Below are positions 14,286-21,825 of a stretch of DNA of 28,829 bases, piece after piece. Source of the DNA: JBHENC01 sp051000345. GTDB lineage: Bacteria > Acidobacteriota > Blastocatellia > Pyrinomonadales > Pyrinomonadaceae. The position numbers and the translations under genes were made by a program. The notes under the pieces were generated by a model. The model saw only the letters and a program-made list of their open reading frames with translations. It searched no databases and was not told where the DNA came from. Location: the NCBI GenBank assembly GCA_051000345.1, contig JBPCOJ010000001.1, forward strand, positions 1 to 28,829, read 5' to 3'. Numbering within the stretch: the stretch's first letter is position 1; the number at the start of each line of letters is the position of its first letter.

Positions 14286-15182
14286 ATGGAAAAACGACGC
14301 ATTCTGATTGTCGATGACGACGATTCTTCGCGCCACGCACTCGAACAAGCGCTTTCTGCGCTCGGCCACGAAACGACGATTTCCGGCAGCCGCAACGAAG
14401 CTCTGGCGCGTCAGGATTTTCAGGAATTCGATGTGGTCGTCAGCGACTTGGTCGATGATACGGAAGCGGAATCCGTTTTTGACTCCGCAACATATAACGT
14501 AGAAAGCGTATCATCAGCCGCCGTTCCTTCGTCCGATCAATCGCCGCCGATTAGCATCGTCAAAGCCTTCAAGATAGATGTCGGCACGGGAAATTATTTC
14601 CGGCACACTTACGACAGCGAAGAATTGCGCCGCATCGTCGAGGAAATTCTCCAATGCCATTTGCGTTACAGCGTCGAGCCGCGAGAATTGCCGTTCACGC
14701 ACGAAAAAGTTGAATTCGAGTTGCCGAGCGACATCGCTTTAATGGGCGGCGTGCTGCAATACCTGCTCGAACGCGTCGCGCGGCGCGGCGTTATCCAACC
14801 CGAACAATCCAATTTATTCGTCGCGCTCGATGAAGCTTTCGTCAACGCAGTCAAGCACGGCAATCGTTACGATCACACCAAATTCGTGCGCATCACCGCA
14901 GAGCTTTCCGCAGACGAAGCGCGCTTTACAGTCGAAGATGAAGGCGAAGGCTTCGATGTCGCGGACGTGCCAGACCCGTGCGATCCGCAAAATCTTTTCC
15001 GAACGAGCGGGCGCGGCGTGCTTCTTATCTGCCACATTATGGACGAAGTTAAGTACAATGCGCGCGGCAATCAATTAACGATGAAGGTCAAACGCCCGAA
15101 CGAAGGTTTGCTGCAAACAAAAACATTTGACTCGCCCGCGCACCACTCCAACAACGCTGACACCGAACTACCCGCCGACTAA
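14286..15182 (+). CDS. Degenerate receiver domain fused to RsbW-type ATPase (HATPase_c)
   Basis: A 298-aa two-part protein. Residues 1-123 look like a response-regulator receiver: RILIVDDDDSSRHALEQAL with the acidic Asp10-12, VVVSDL with candidate phospho-Asp54, and a final helix YDSEELRRIVEEIL. The middle (about 56-90), where alpha3/beta4 and the conserved Thr/Ser should be, is Ser/Asp-rich, and the conserved C-terminal Lys is replaced in YFRHTYD. Residues about 140-270 form an anti-sigma-factor-type kinase domain: N-box ALDEAFVNAVKHGN (180-193), G1 DEGEGFD (218-224) and SGRGVLLI (241-248). Such proteins bind ATP and may phosphorylate an anti-sigma antagonist or bind a sigma factor; neither partner is nearby. 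It overlaps the next gene by up to 56 bases. Confidence 0.82.
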   Translation: MEKRRILIVDDDDSSRHALEQALSALGHETTISGSRNEALARQDFQEFDVVVSDLVDDTEAESVFDSATYNVESVSSAAVPSSDQSPPISIVKAFKIDVGTGNYFRHTYDSEELRRIVEEILQCHLRYSVEPRELPFTHEKVEFELPSDIALMGGVLQYLLERVARRGVIQPEQSNLFVALDEAFVNAVKHGNRYDHTKFVRITAELSADEARFTVEDEGEGFDVADVPDPCDPQNLFRTSGRGVLLICHIMDEVKYNARGNQLTMKVKRPNEGLLQTKTFDSPAHHSNNADTELPAD

Positions 15183-16779
15183 TGCGCGCGACGCCGACGA
15201 CGCTGCCATCTCGACGCAAGACGTTAAAGGCTTTTGGCGCGCGTGGCGCTTCTGGCTGACGCCCGCGCTCGTCTCGTTGATCCTCGCCGTTTGCTTCAGA
15301 GACCCGTTTGTCGGCGATTGGGATGCAATTGATTACACGGTGCTCGCCGTGCGCGGAGAGCCGTCTTCGATGGCCTTCGGGCGCTCTCTTTTCCTTTACA
15401 CGAATCATGCGCTCTGGCTCGTCGCGCACGCGCTTTTTCATCTTCGCGCGGAAAACGCTTATCTGCTTTTTAAGTACACGGTCATTGCGGAAACTCCGTT
15501 TGCCGTCATCGCTTGCTGGCTGCTCGCGCGCGATCTGACCGCTTCCGTTTACACGGCGACCATCGCGGCGCTGTTCATCACGGCATCGCCGACGTTCATC
15601 GTTTACAGCGGACAGGCGATGACGGAGATTCCATTCGTACTGCTGACGGCGACGGCGCTCGTCGTGCATCTGCGCGGCGTGCGAAAGCAAAATTTATGGC
15701 TGTTGTTTACGGGCGCGGCGCTGCTCGGCCTGTGCGTCAACGTGCGCGAGGCGGCGGCATTTTATGCGCCGTGGCTCGTTCTCGCGCCGTTCGTGTGTGG
15801 TTGGAAACGCGCGCGCCGCGAAATCACAATCGTCGCATTGTCGTGTACGCTTTTTTTGATTTTCGCGCTCGGCGGATTCGCTTTTTTGTTTGCGACGGAT
15901 GCCTTCAGTTACCGCGCGGCATGGTTTAGCTGGCAGGAGTCGCTGGTGATGGAAGCGGCGCGGCATCCGCTCGGTTGGCACAATGTTTTCATCTTTCTGC
16001 TTTTCTTTTTCGTCGCTTCGCCGCTCGTCTTCGTCACGTTGCCCGCTGCCATTTTGCACGAATGGAAGCGCTATAAATTTTCGCCGCTGCTGCTGCTCGC
16101 GTGCGTTGGTCTCTTCGCCAACGCGTTGCTTTTATTCAATTACAGCACAGCGATTAACTGGCGTTATTTTCTGACAGGACTTCCCGCTTTAACACCGCTT
16201 GCGGCAAATTATTTTATGCGCACGCAGAGTTTGAAACTCAAAAGCGTGCGGCGCGCGTTCTGGAGCATCACGCTTGCCATTGCGCTTGTCGCCGCGCTGT
16301 TTGCCTTTTACCGCCAGCCCGTCGCCAGCGAAAATTTAAGAAACCGCGCGCTCACGAAGGATTACATAGAGCGGCTGCGACTCTTGCCGACGGATGCGGT
16401 TGTGATTGCGGGCGCGCAGACCGTCGGCGTTACTTACTGGCGCGGGCTGGGCGCGGGCAAATGGGAAGTAATCGGCACGGGCGGCGGCTGGCCGGGCGCA
16501 CAAGTTTCATCGGTTATCGAAAAATATTTGAGCGACAAACGGCGCGTCTTTTTAGACATCGATCCGCGCTGGTGGTCTGCGTGCGGCTGGCAAGTAGAGG
16601 AAGCGCGCGAGCTGGCAGCGATAGAATCGCAGTTTCACTTTCAACGCGTAGCTGAAAATCTTTACGAAGTTAAATTGCGAACGAATGAAACGGCGCGCGA
16701 CGTGCCTAATCTGCAAAGTTTGTTGCCGGAAAACAGATTTGCAGATGCGCAGCGATGCTTGGGATTAAACAAGGAGTGA
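15127..16779 (+). CDS. GT-C-fold (GT39/ArnT-like) membrane glycosyltransferase
   Basis: A 550-aa polytopic membrane protein with about ten hydrophobic segments between residues 43 and 400 and a soluble C-terminal domain of about 120 residues. The first periplasmic loop, DPFVGDWDAIDY, carries Asp64 and Asp66, matching the acidic motif of GT-C enzymes that take sugars from polyprenyl-phosphate donors. RDLTASVYTATIAALFITASPTFIVYSGQAMTEIPF is typical of the GT39/ArnT-like group. The acceptor is unknown; a lipid, glycan or protein is possible. The first usable start is TTG at 15127, overlapping the preceding gene by 56 bases, with no good ribosome site; CTG codons further on are the only other nearby choices. 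It ends at AAGGAGTGA, the ribosome site of the next gene. Confidence 0.8.
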   Translation: MTRPRTTPTTLTPNYPPTNARDADDAAISTQDVKGFWRAWRFWLTPALVSLILAVCFRDPFVGDWDAIDYTVLAVRGEPSSMAFGRSLFLYTNHALWLVAHALFHLRAENAYLLFKYTVIAETPFAVIACWLLARDLTASVYTATIAALFITASPTFIVYSGQAMTEIPFVLLTATALVVHLRGVRKQNLWLLFTGAALLGLCVNVREAAAFYAPWLVLAPFVCGWKRARREITIVALSCTLFLIFALGGFAFLFATDAFSYRAAWFSWQESLVMEAARHPLGWHNVFIFLLFFFVASPLVFVTLPAAILHEWKRYKFSPLLLLACVGLFANALLLFNYSTAINWRYFLTGLPALTPLAANYFMRTQSLKLKSVRRAFWSITLAIALVAALFAFYRQPVASENLRNRALTKDYIERLRLLPTDAVVIAGAQTVGVTYWRGLGAGKWEVIGTGGGWPGAQVSSVIEKYLSDKRRVFLDIDPRWWSACGWQVEEARELAAIESQFHFQRVAENLYEVKLRTNETARDVPNLQSLLPENRFADAQRCLGLNKE

Positions 16780-16786
16780 ACAAGCT

Positions 16787-18106
16787 GTGCCTTACGAATT
16801 TTTTCTCGCCTTTCGCTATTTTTATTCGCGGCGCAGAGCGGCGTCGGCGCGCGTGACGGCGCTCGCGGCGATTCTCGGCATCGCGTGCGGAGTGGCGGCG
16901 CTCATCGTCGCGCTCGCGCTCGCCAACGGTTTTCAGGATGAAATGCGCGATAAGATTCTGCGCGGCACGGCGCACATTTCCTTAATGCGGCGCGACGGGC
17001 AGCCAATGACCGAATGGCGCGCGCTTATCGCACGCTTGCGCCGCATCGAAGAAGTGCGCGATGCGGCAGGCACGACTTACGACGGCGCGCTTTTGAGCGG
17101 CGCGGGCGGCTCCGCTTACAGCGTGCTGCGCGGAGTCGATGTCGGTTCGCCGCGCGTCGTTGAGGAAATTCGCCGCACGATTATTTCAGGCGCAATCGAA
17201 CCGTTGCTAGACGATGCGTTGGCTGGGGAAATATCAAACACATCGAATGCAGCGCGCAACGCAACAAAGGGCGATACAAGCGACGAAGCATTCTTGCAAG
17301 ACGAAGCCGCGCTACCGAACGCAGTGATCGGCGTAGAGCTTGCATCGCGCGCGAATCTGCGCGTCAACGATGTCGCGCAGATCATTTCTGCCGACACGAA
17401 GCTTTCGCTCAAAAACCTCAAGCCGCGAACTGCGCGTGTCCGCGTGTGCGCGATTTTTCGTTCCGGCCTTTACGAATATGATGCGACGTGGATTTACGTT
17501 TCGCTTGCTTCGGCGCGGGCATTGGCAAACGCGAACGCGTCTTCCGCTTCGATTATCAGCATCGAGACAAAGGATATTTACGATGTGGCGCGAATCGCGG
17601 CGCGCGTGCGCGAGGTGGCAGGCGCAGATTACATAACCGTTGATTGGCAGGAAGCGAATCGCCCTTTGTTCGCGGCGCTCACGCTTGAAAGGCGCATGAG
17701 TTTGATTGTCATCGCGCTGATTATTTTCATCGCGGCGCTCAACATCACGACGACGCTCGTGCTCGTCGTCGTCGAGCGGCGTTCCGATATTGCGATTATC
17801 AGTGCGATGGGCGCGCGCGCGCGAAGCATCACCTTGATTTTTATGATCGAGGGCGCGTGCATCGGTATCATCGGCGCAATCGCGGGCGCGCTGCTCGGCC
17901 TTGCGGCGTGCGTTGTCGGCGAAAAATATCATCTGGTGAGTCTGCCGGGTGATGTTTATTCTTTAACCGACATACCGTTTCACATCGGAGCTAAAGACGT
18001 AGCGCTCGCCATGCTCGTCGCTTTTCTGTTGAGCTTGCTGGCGACCCTTTATCCGGCGCGGCAGGCTTCGCGCGTGCGTCCCGCAGAAGCTTTACGCGGC
18101 TCTTGA
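16787..18106 (+). CDS. LolC/LolE-family lipoprotein-release ABC permease
   Basis: A 439-aa inner-membrane permease of the LolC/E (FtsX/MacB-like) type, which with LolD extracts outer-membrane lipoproteins from the inner membrane. The start YEFFLAFRYFYSRRR is followed by the first membrane segment (about 22-45), LANGFQDEMRDKILRGTAHISL, a large periplasmic domain (about 50-300) and three C-terminal membrane segments (about 304-328, 346-377, 403-423), ending in ATLYPARQASRVRPAEALRGS, the standard family ending. A single LolC/E-type gene here suggests a homodimer (LolF-like) or another copy elsewhere. The periplasmic domain has an Asn/Thr/Ser/Ala insertion near 146-165. The start is GTG with AAGGAG ten bases upstream. 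The stop overlaps the lolD start (TTGA). Confidence 0.92.
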   Translation: MPYEFFLAFRYFYSRRRAASARVTALAAILGIACGVAALIVALALANGFQDEMRDKILRGTAHISLMRRDGQPMTEWRALIARLRRIEEVRDAAGTTYDGALLSGAGGSAYSVLRGVDVGSPRVVEEIRRTIISGAIEPLLDDALAGEISNTSNAARNATKGDTSDEAFLQDEAALPNAVIGVELASRANLRVNDVAQIISADTKLSLKNLKPRTARVRVCAIFRSGLYEYDATWIYVSLASARALANANASSASIISIETKDIYDVARIAARVREVAGADYITVDWQEANRPLFAALTLERRMSLIVIALIIFIAALNITTTLVLVVVERRSDIAIISAMGARARSITLIFMIEGACIGIIGAIAGALLGLAACVVGEKYHLVSLPGDVYSLTDIPFHIGAKDVALAMLVAFLLSLLATLYPARQASRVRPAEALRGS

Positions 18107-18867
18107 GTAACGTGAGCATGATCGTTTCTTTTGACTCAATCGAATCAGTTGAACCGGCGTCGGCGACGAAGAAGCAGGCGCGCGAAGGCAGGGCGCTCGT
18201 CGTGACGGAGCTGCGCAAGAGTTTCGCGGCGGAAACGGAAAACGCGATTGTCGAAGTTTTGCGCGGCGTTTCCTTTGCGATGGCGGCGGGCGAAACGCTG
18301 GCGATCATGGGCGCGTCCGGCACAGGCAAATCGACTTTGCTGCACTTGCTCGGCGGGCTGGAAGAAGCGGATGAAGGAAGCGCGCGATTTTACGATTTCG
18401 AGATTACGCGCGCGCATCAAAAAGAGCTTGAAGGTTTCCGCGAGCGCGAAATCGGCTTCGTGTTTCAGTTTCATCATTTGTTGCAGGATTTGACGGCGCT
18501 GGAAAACGTCACGCTGCCGCTTCGCATAAGCCGTCTATCGAAAGCGGAAAGTCTGCAACGCGCATTGGCTGCGCTTGATGAAGTGGGCTTGAGCAAGCGC
18601 GCGGCGCATCTCGTCCAACGTCTTTCGGGCGGCGAACAACAGCGCGTCGCGCTGGCGCGTGCCGTCGTTAAAAATCCTTCGCTGATACTGGCAGACGAGC
18701 CGACGGGCAATCTGGATTCAAGGGCGGGCGAACACATCGGGCAGTTGCTTCTGGCTTCTGCGCGCACACGCCGCGCCTGCGTGCTCATTGCCACGCACAA
18801 CCGTGAACTCGCCGCGCTTTGTGACCGCACGCTGCATCTGCAAAACGGAAAGATTTTGGAAGTGTAA
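18103..18867 (+). CDS. lolD: Lipoprotein-releasing ABC transporter ATP-binding protein
   Basis: A 254-aa ABC ATPase that powers the adjacent permease. Walker A GASGTGKST is at about residues 70-78, the Q-loop region FVFQFHHLLQDLTALENV, the signature LSGGEQQRVALARA (about 174), Walker B LILADEPTGNLD and switch His IATHNREL. The FQFHHLL version of the Q-loop is characteristic of LolD. The first start is TTG at 18103, overlapping the permease TGA; GTG at 18112 or ATG at 18118 would shorten the N-terminus by three or five residues. Relative to E. coli LolD (~233 aa) the N-terminus is longer by about 20 residues. MacB-like function is possible, but the Lol assignment fits the permease best. Confidence 0.92.
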   Translation: MSNVSMIVSFDSIESVEPASATKKQAREGRALVVTELRKSFAAETENAIVEVLRGVSFAMAAGETLAIMGASGTGKSTLLHLLGGLEEADEGSARFYDFEITRAHQKELEGFREREIGFVFQFHHLLQDLTALENVTLPLRISRLSKAESLQRALAALDEVGLSKRAAHLVQRLSGGEQQRVALARAVVKNPSLILADEPTGNLDSRAGEHIGQLLLASARTRRACVLIATHNRELAALCDRTLHLQNGKILEV

Positions 18868-18954
18868 GAATGAAGCGCGATGAAACACTCCGCCGCTAAT
18901 AGGATTTCCCGTTTTATTCAATAGACTTTTTTCGAGTCTGCGGCTTGCCCGCGC

Positions 18955-18982
18955 TTGGCCTTTAACGCGGTTGGGTTATAAT
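18955..18982 (+). promoter_or_regulatory. Probable sigma-70 promoter for clpC
   Basis: TTGGCC (18955-18960) and a perfect TATAAT (18977-18982) are separated by 16 bases and lie about 100 bases before the clpC start. No CIRCE-like or CtsR-like operator is evident between it and the gene. Confidence 0.55.
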
Positions 18983-19083
18983 GATCGAGGAAGCGTTGCG
19001 TGATTGTTTTGAACCGTCCGCACGCAGTCACATTCGCAATTATTTACCCAATGAGTTTTTAAGCACTACGGAAACGAAATAGT

Positions 19084-21465
19084 ATGTTTGAGCGATACAC
19101 GGAAAAAGCGCGGCGTGTCATTTTCTTTGCACGCTATGAAGCTTCGCAATTCGGCGCGCCCGCTATCGAGCCGGAACATTTGCTCTTAGGCTTAATGCGC
19201 GAAGACAAAACCTTGACGGCAAGATTTTTTCCACGCGCGCAAGTCTCCATCGAAGCCATTCGCAAGGAAATCGAAGGCCGCACGCTGCTCAGGGAAAAGA
19301 TTTCAACGAGCGTTGAATTGCCTCTCGCGCCGGAAACGAAAAGAGTGCTGGCGTATGCGCATGAGGAATCGGACAGATTGCAGCATCGCCACATCGGGAC
19401 GGAGCATTTGCTGCTCGGACTCTTAAGAGAAGAACGCTCGATGGCGGCGGAGATTTTGTATGAAAGAGGCTTGCGGCTCGTCGCCGTGCGCGATGAAATC
19501 GCACGCCAATCGGGAGCCGACACGCGCGCCTCGCAGAAGAAGGACACGCCGCATCTCGCGGAGTTTTCGCGCGATTTGACGGACGATGCGCAGAGCGACA
19601 AGCTCGATCCGCTCGTCGGGCGCGAAGCGGAGATTGAGCGCGTCGTGCAAATCTTGTGTCGCCGCACGAAAAACAATCCAGTGCTTATAGGCGAACCCGG
19701 CGTCGGCAAAACAGCCATTGTCGAAGGTCTCGCGCAACGCATCGTTTCCGGCGATGTGCCGTCGTTTCTGGAAAATAAGCGCATTCTATCGCTCGATCTT
19801 TCGCTGATCGTGGCAGGCACGAAATATCGCGGGCAGTTCGAGGAACGCCTTAAACAGATTATGCGCGAGCTGATTGAAAATCCGCAGTACATCGTGTTCA
19901 TAGACGAGCTTCACACGCTGGTCGGCGCTGGCTCCGCCGAAGGCTCTCTGGATGCCGCGAACATTTTGAAGCCCGCTTTATCGCGCGGTGAAATTCAGTG
20001 CATCGGCGCGACGACTCCTGCGGAATTTCGCAAGTCCATCGAAAAGGATCGCTCGCTCGAACGCCGCTTTCAGGCCGTGAAGGTTCCGCCGCCGTCCGAA
20101 GCCGAAGCCATAGAAATTTTGGACGGCGTGCGCGAGCGCTACGAAAGTTTTCATCAAGTGCGTTACACGCAGGAAGCGATAGAGTCTGCGGTTTATCAAT
20201 CGAGCCGTTATATTCCGGATCGCTTTTTGCCGGACAAAGCCATCGACGTGCTCGACGAAGCGGGCGCGCGCGTCAAGCTTCGCGTGCGGCGCGAGCAGAA
20301 TGATTTGCCCGCGTGGAATCCGCCCGCAAGCGATTGGCAAAATCCTTTGACGGGAAGCAGCAAATCTTTGGCGGCGCGTTTTTCCGATGCCGACGAAGAA
20401 GCGCTCGTCACAATCGAAGTCACAAAGGACGACATCGAAGACGTGATTGCGCGTTGGACGGGAATTCCGATCACGTCGCTGAAGGAAGAAGAAACGCAGA
20501 AACTTTTGCGCATCGAGCTGGAGCTGCACCGCAGAGTCGTTTCACAGCGTCCGGCTATTTCGGCGCTCGCGCGTGCTATTCGTCGTTCGCGCGCGGGGCT
20601 TAAGAGTCCGCAGCGTCCCGTCGGTTCGTTTCTTTTCCTTGGGCCGACGGGCGTCGGTAAAACAGAAGTCGCGCGCACGCTCGCGGATTTTCTGTTCGGC
20701 TCGGAGCGTTCGATGATTCGCTTCGATATGTCTGAGTTTATGGAAAAGCATTCAATCTCGAAGCTGATCGGAAGCCCTCCCGGATATGTCGGCCACGAAG
20801 AAGGCGGGCAATTGACGGAGCGCATTAAACGCTCGCCTTATTCCGTGCTGCTCTTCGACGAAATCGAAAAAGCGCACCCGGATATTTTCAATGTGCTGCT
20901 GCAGGTTTTTGAAGACGGCATTCTGACGGACGCGCTCGGCAACACGATTGATTTCAAGAACGTGATTATCATTATGACTTCCAACATCGGCGCGCGTTTT
21001 ATTCAAAAGCGCGGCACGATGGGCTTTCAGGCGACGACTGACGCCTCGCGCGAAAAGCTGGAAGAGATGGTTATGTCCGCTGTCCGCCAGACCTTCAACC
21101 CGGAATTCATTAATCGCCTCGACGAGATTATTATCTTCGATCAATTAGTTGACGAAGAACTTTTGGAAGTCGTGCAATTGCAAATCGAACAATTGAACCG
21201 CACGCTGGCGACGCGCGGCCTCGAAGTTCGCTTGACGGACGAAGCCAAGCGCTGGCTCGTCGCCAAGACCTGCGCGGATCGCACGTATGGCGCGCGCCCG
21301 CTCCGCCGCGCCTTGCAAAAGCACGTCGAAGACCCGCTCTCCGAAGCGCTTATTCAAGGCCAATTAAGCGAAGCGACGACCATCGAAGTTTTTCTAGACG
21401 GCACAGAACTCAATTACCGCTCGGCGGGCGTCGAAGAACCGGGCGACGCATTGCTGATGCACTGA
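19084..21465 (+). CDS. clpC: ClpC/ClpA-type AAA+ unfoldase subunit
   Basis: A 793-aa Hsp100 unfoldase that would feed proteins to ClpP. Two N-terminal Clp_N repeats (about 1-145) include EPEHLLLGLMRE and GTEHLLLGLLREE. D1 has Walker A GEPGVGKT (about 203-210), Walker B VFIDELHTLVGAG and GATTPAEFRKSIEKD. D2 has GPTGVGKT (about 520-527), FDMSEFMEKHSISKLIGSPPGYVG, LLFDEIEKAHPDI and TSNIGA, with an RGTMGFQ segment at the ClpP-docking (LGF/IGL) position. The linker after D1 (about 398-445) is only about 47 residues, proline-containing, and lacks the EF.KAA.LRD coiled coil of the ClpC M-domain. It therefore looks intermediate between ClpC and ClpA. A TATAAT promoter lies upstream; no clpP or adaptor gene is in the window. 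Confidence 0.92.
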   Translation: MFERYTEKARRVIFFARYEASQFGAPAIEPEHLLLGLMREDKTLTARFFPRAQVSIEAIRKEIEGRTLLREKISTSVELPLAPETKRVLAYAHEESDRLQHRHIGTEHLLLGLLREERSMAAEILYERGLRLVAVRDEIARQSGADTRASQKKDTPHLAEFSRDLTDDAQSDKLDPLVGREAEIERVVQILCRRTKNNPVLIGEPGVGKTAIVEGLAQRIVSGDVPSFLENKRILSLDLSLIVAGTKYRGQFEERLKQIMRELIENPQYIVFIDELHTLVGAGSAEGSLDAANILKPALSRGEIQCIGATTPAEFRKSIEKDRSLERRFQAVKVPPPSEAEAIEILDGVRERYESFHQVRYTQEAIESAVYQSSRYIPDRFLPDKAIDVLDEAGARVKLRVRREQNDLPAWNPPASDWQNPLTGSSKSLAARFSDADEEALVTIEVTKDDIEDVIARWTGIPITSLKEEETQKLLRIELELHRRVVSQRPAISALARAIRRSRAGLKSPQRPVGSFLFLGPTGVGKTEVARTLADFLFGSERSMIRFDMSEFMEKHSISKLIGSPPGYVGHEEGGQLTERIKRSPYSVLLFDEIEKAHPDIFNVLLQVFEDGILTDALGNTIDFKNVIIIMTSNIGARFIQKRGTMGFQATTDASREKLEEMVMSAVRQTFNPEFINRLDEIIIFDQLVDEELLEVVQLQIEQLNRTLATRGLEVRLTDEAKRWLVAKTCADRTYGARPLRRALQKHVEDPLSEALIQGQLSEATTIEVFLDGTELNYRSAGVEEPGDALLMH

Positions 21466-21474
21466 AAAGCAGGA

Positions 21475-21614
21475 GACAGAAGTCAGAAGTCAGGGGACAG
21501 AATAAAAGCGGAAAGACTGTGTGGGTGGTAGCGATGAGCGGCGAAACAGTTGCTTTATCGCGCTCCAAGCTCTTATTCTGACTTCTGAATACTGGTTCCT
21601 GACTTCTGTTTTTT
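21475..21614 (+). repeat. Inverted CAGAAGTCAG repeat element, possible terminator of clpC
   Basis: The ten-base word CAGAAGTCAG occurs twice overlapping on the left (21478-21487, 21484-21493), and its reverse complement CTGACTTCTG twice on the right (21578-21587, 21599-21608). ACAGAATAA on the left and TTATTCTG on the right extend the pairing. The roughly 67-base middle has no evident gene. The right arm runs into TTTTTT (21609-21614), so the transcript of clpC could end here. It resembles dispersed intergenic repeats with AGTCAG/GACTTC words known in several phyla; copy number cannot be judged from one window. Confidence 0.6.
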
Positions 21615-21626
21615 ATTGTTTGCCTG

Positions 21627-21825
21627 TATAATTCGCGGCTTTGCTGAATAAGAACAGGCGCGGCTGGCAACCCGAACGGTGAAAGCCAGAATCAAAAGCT
21701 TCTCGCATGTTCAAAGGCCGGGCAGGATGATCGTCGCTTTCGTGCCGACCTCGTAAAGTTAATTTTTCATATCGTTCAGGCTCCCCGAAGTAATAGTAAA
21801 TTCTTATAGGGATAGCAGTTATTTT
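21627..21825 (+). promoter_or_regulatory. bamA promoter/leader region with possible RNA structure
   Basis: TATAAT at 21627-21632 gives a candidate -10 (the -35 TTCTGT is poor), leaving a leader of about 190 bases before bamA. Within it CTGGC (21664-21668) pairs with GCCAG (21685-21689) around an inner CCG-AA-CGG hairpin, and GCCTGT/ACAGGC (21622-21627, 21654-21659) could also pair. I compared it by eye with common riboswitch cores and did not find a match. Confidence 0.35.

Noticed and set aside
18921..18944. Terminator after lolD (AGACT/AGTCT hairpin)
   Set aside because: The stem is only five bases and the T-run lies in the loop, so it is not a credible intrinsic terminator.
21410..21670. 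Minus-strand 86-aa reading frame after clpC
   Set aside because: Its LTSDFCLLLF-type sequence is the typical translation of AGTCAG/GACTTC repeats, and it overlaps the clpC end.
21661..21740. Riboswitch (SAM or cobalamin type) in the bamA leader
   Set aside because: GGCAACCC and CGGTGAAAGCC look superficially like pieces of SAM and cobalamin aptamers, but the remaining conserved cores and helices are absent and the downstream gene does not fit.
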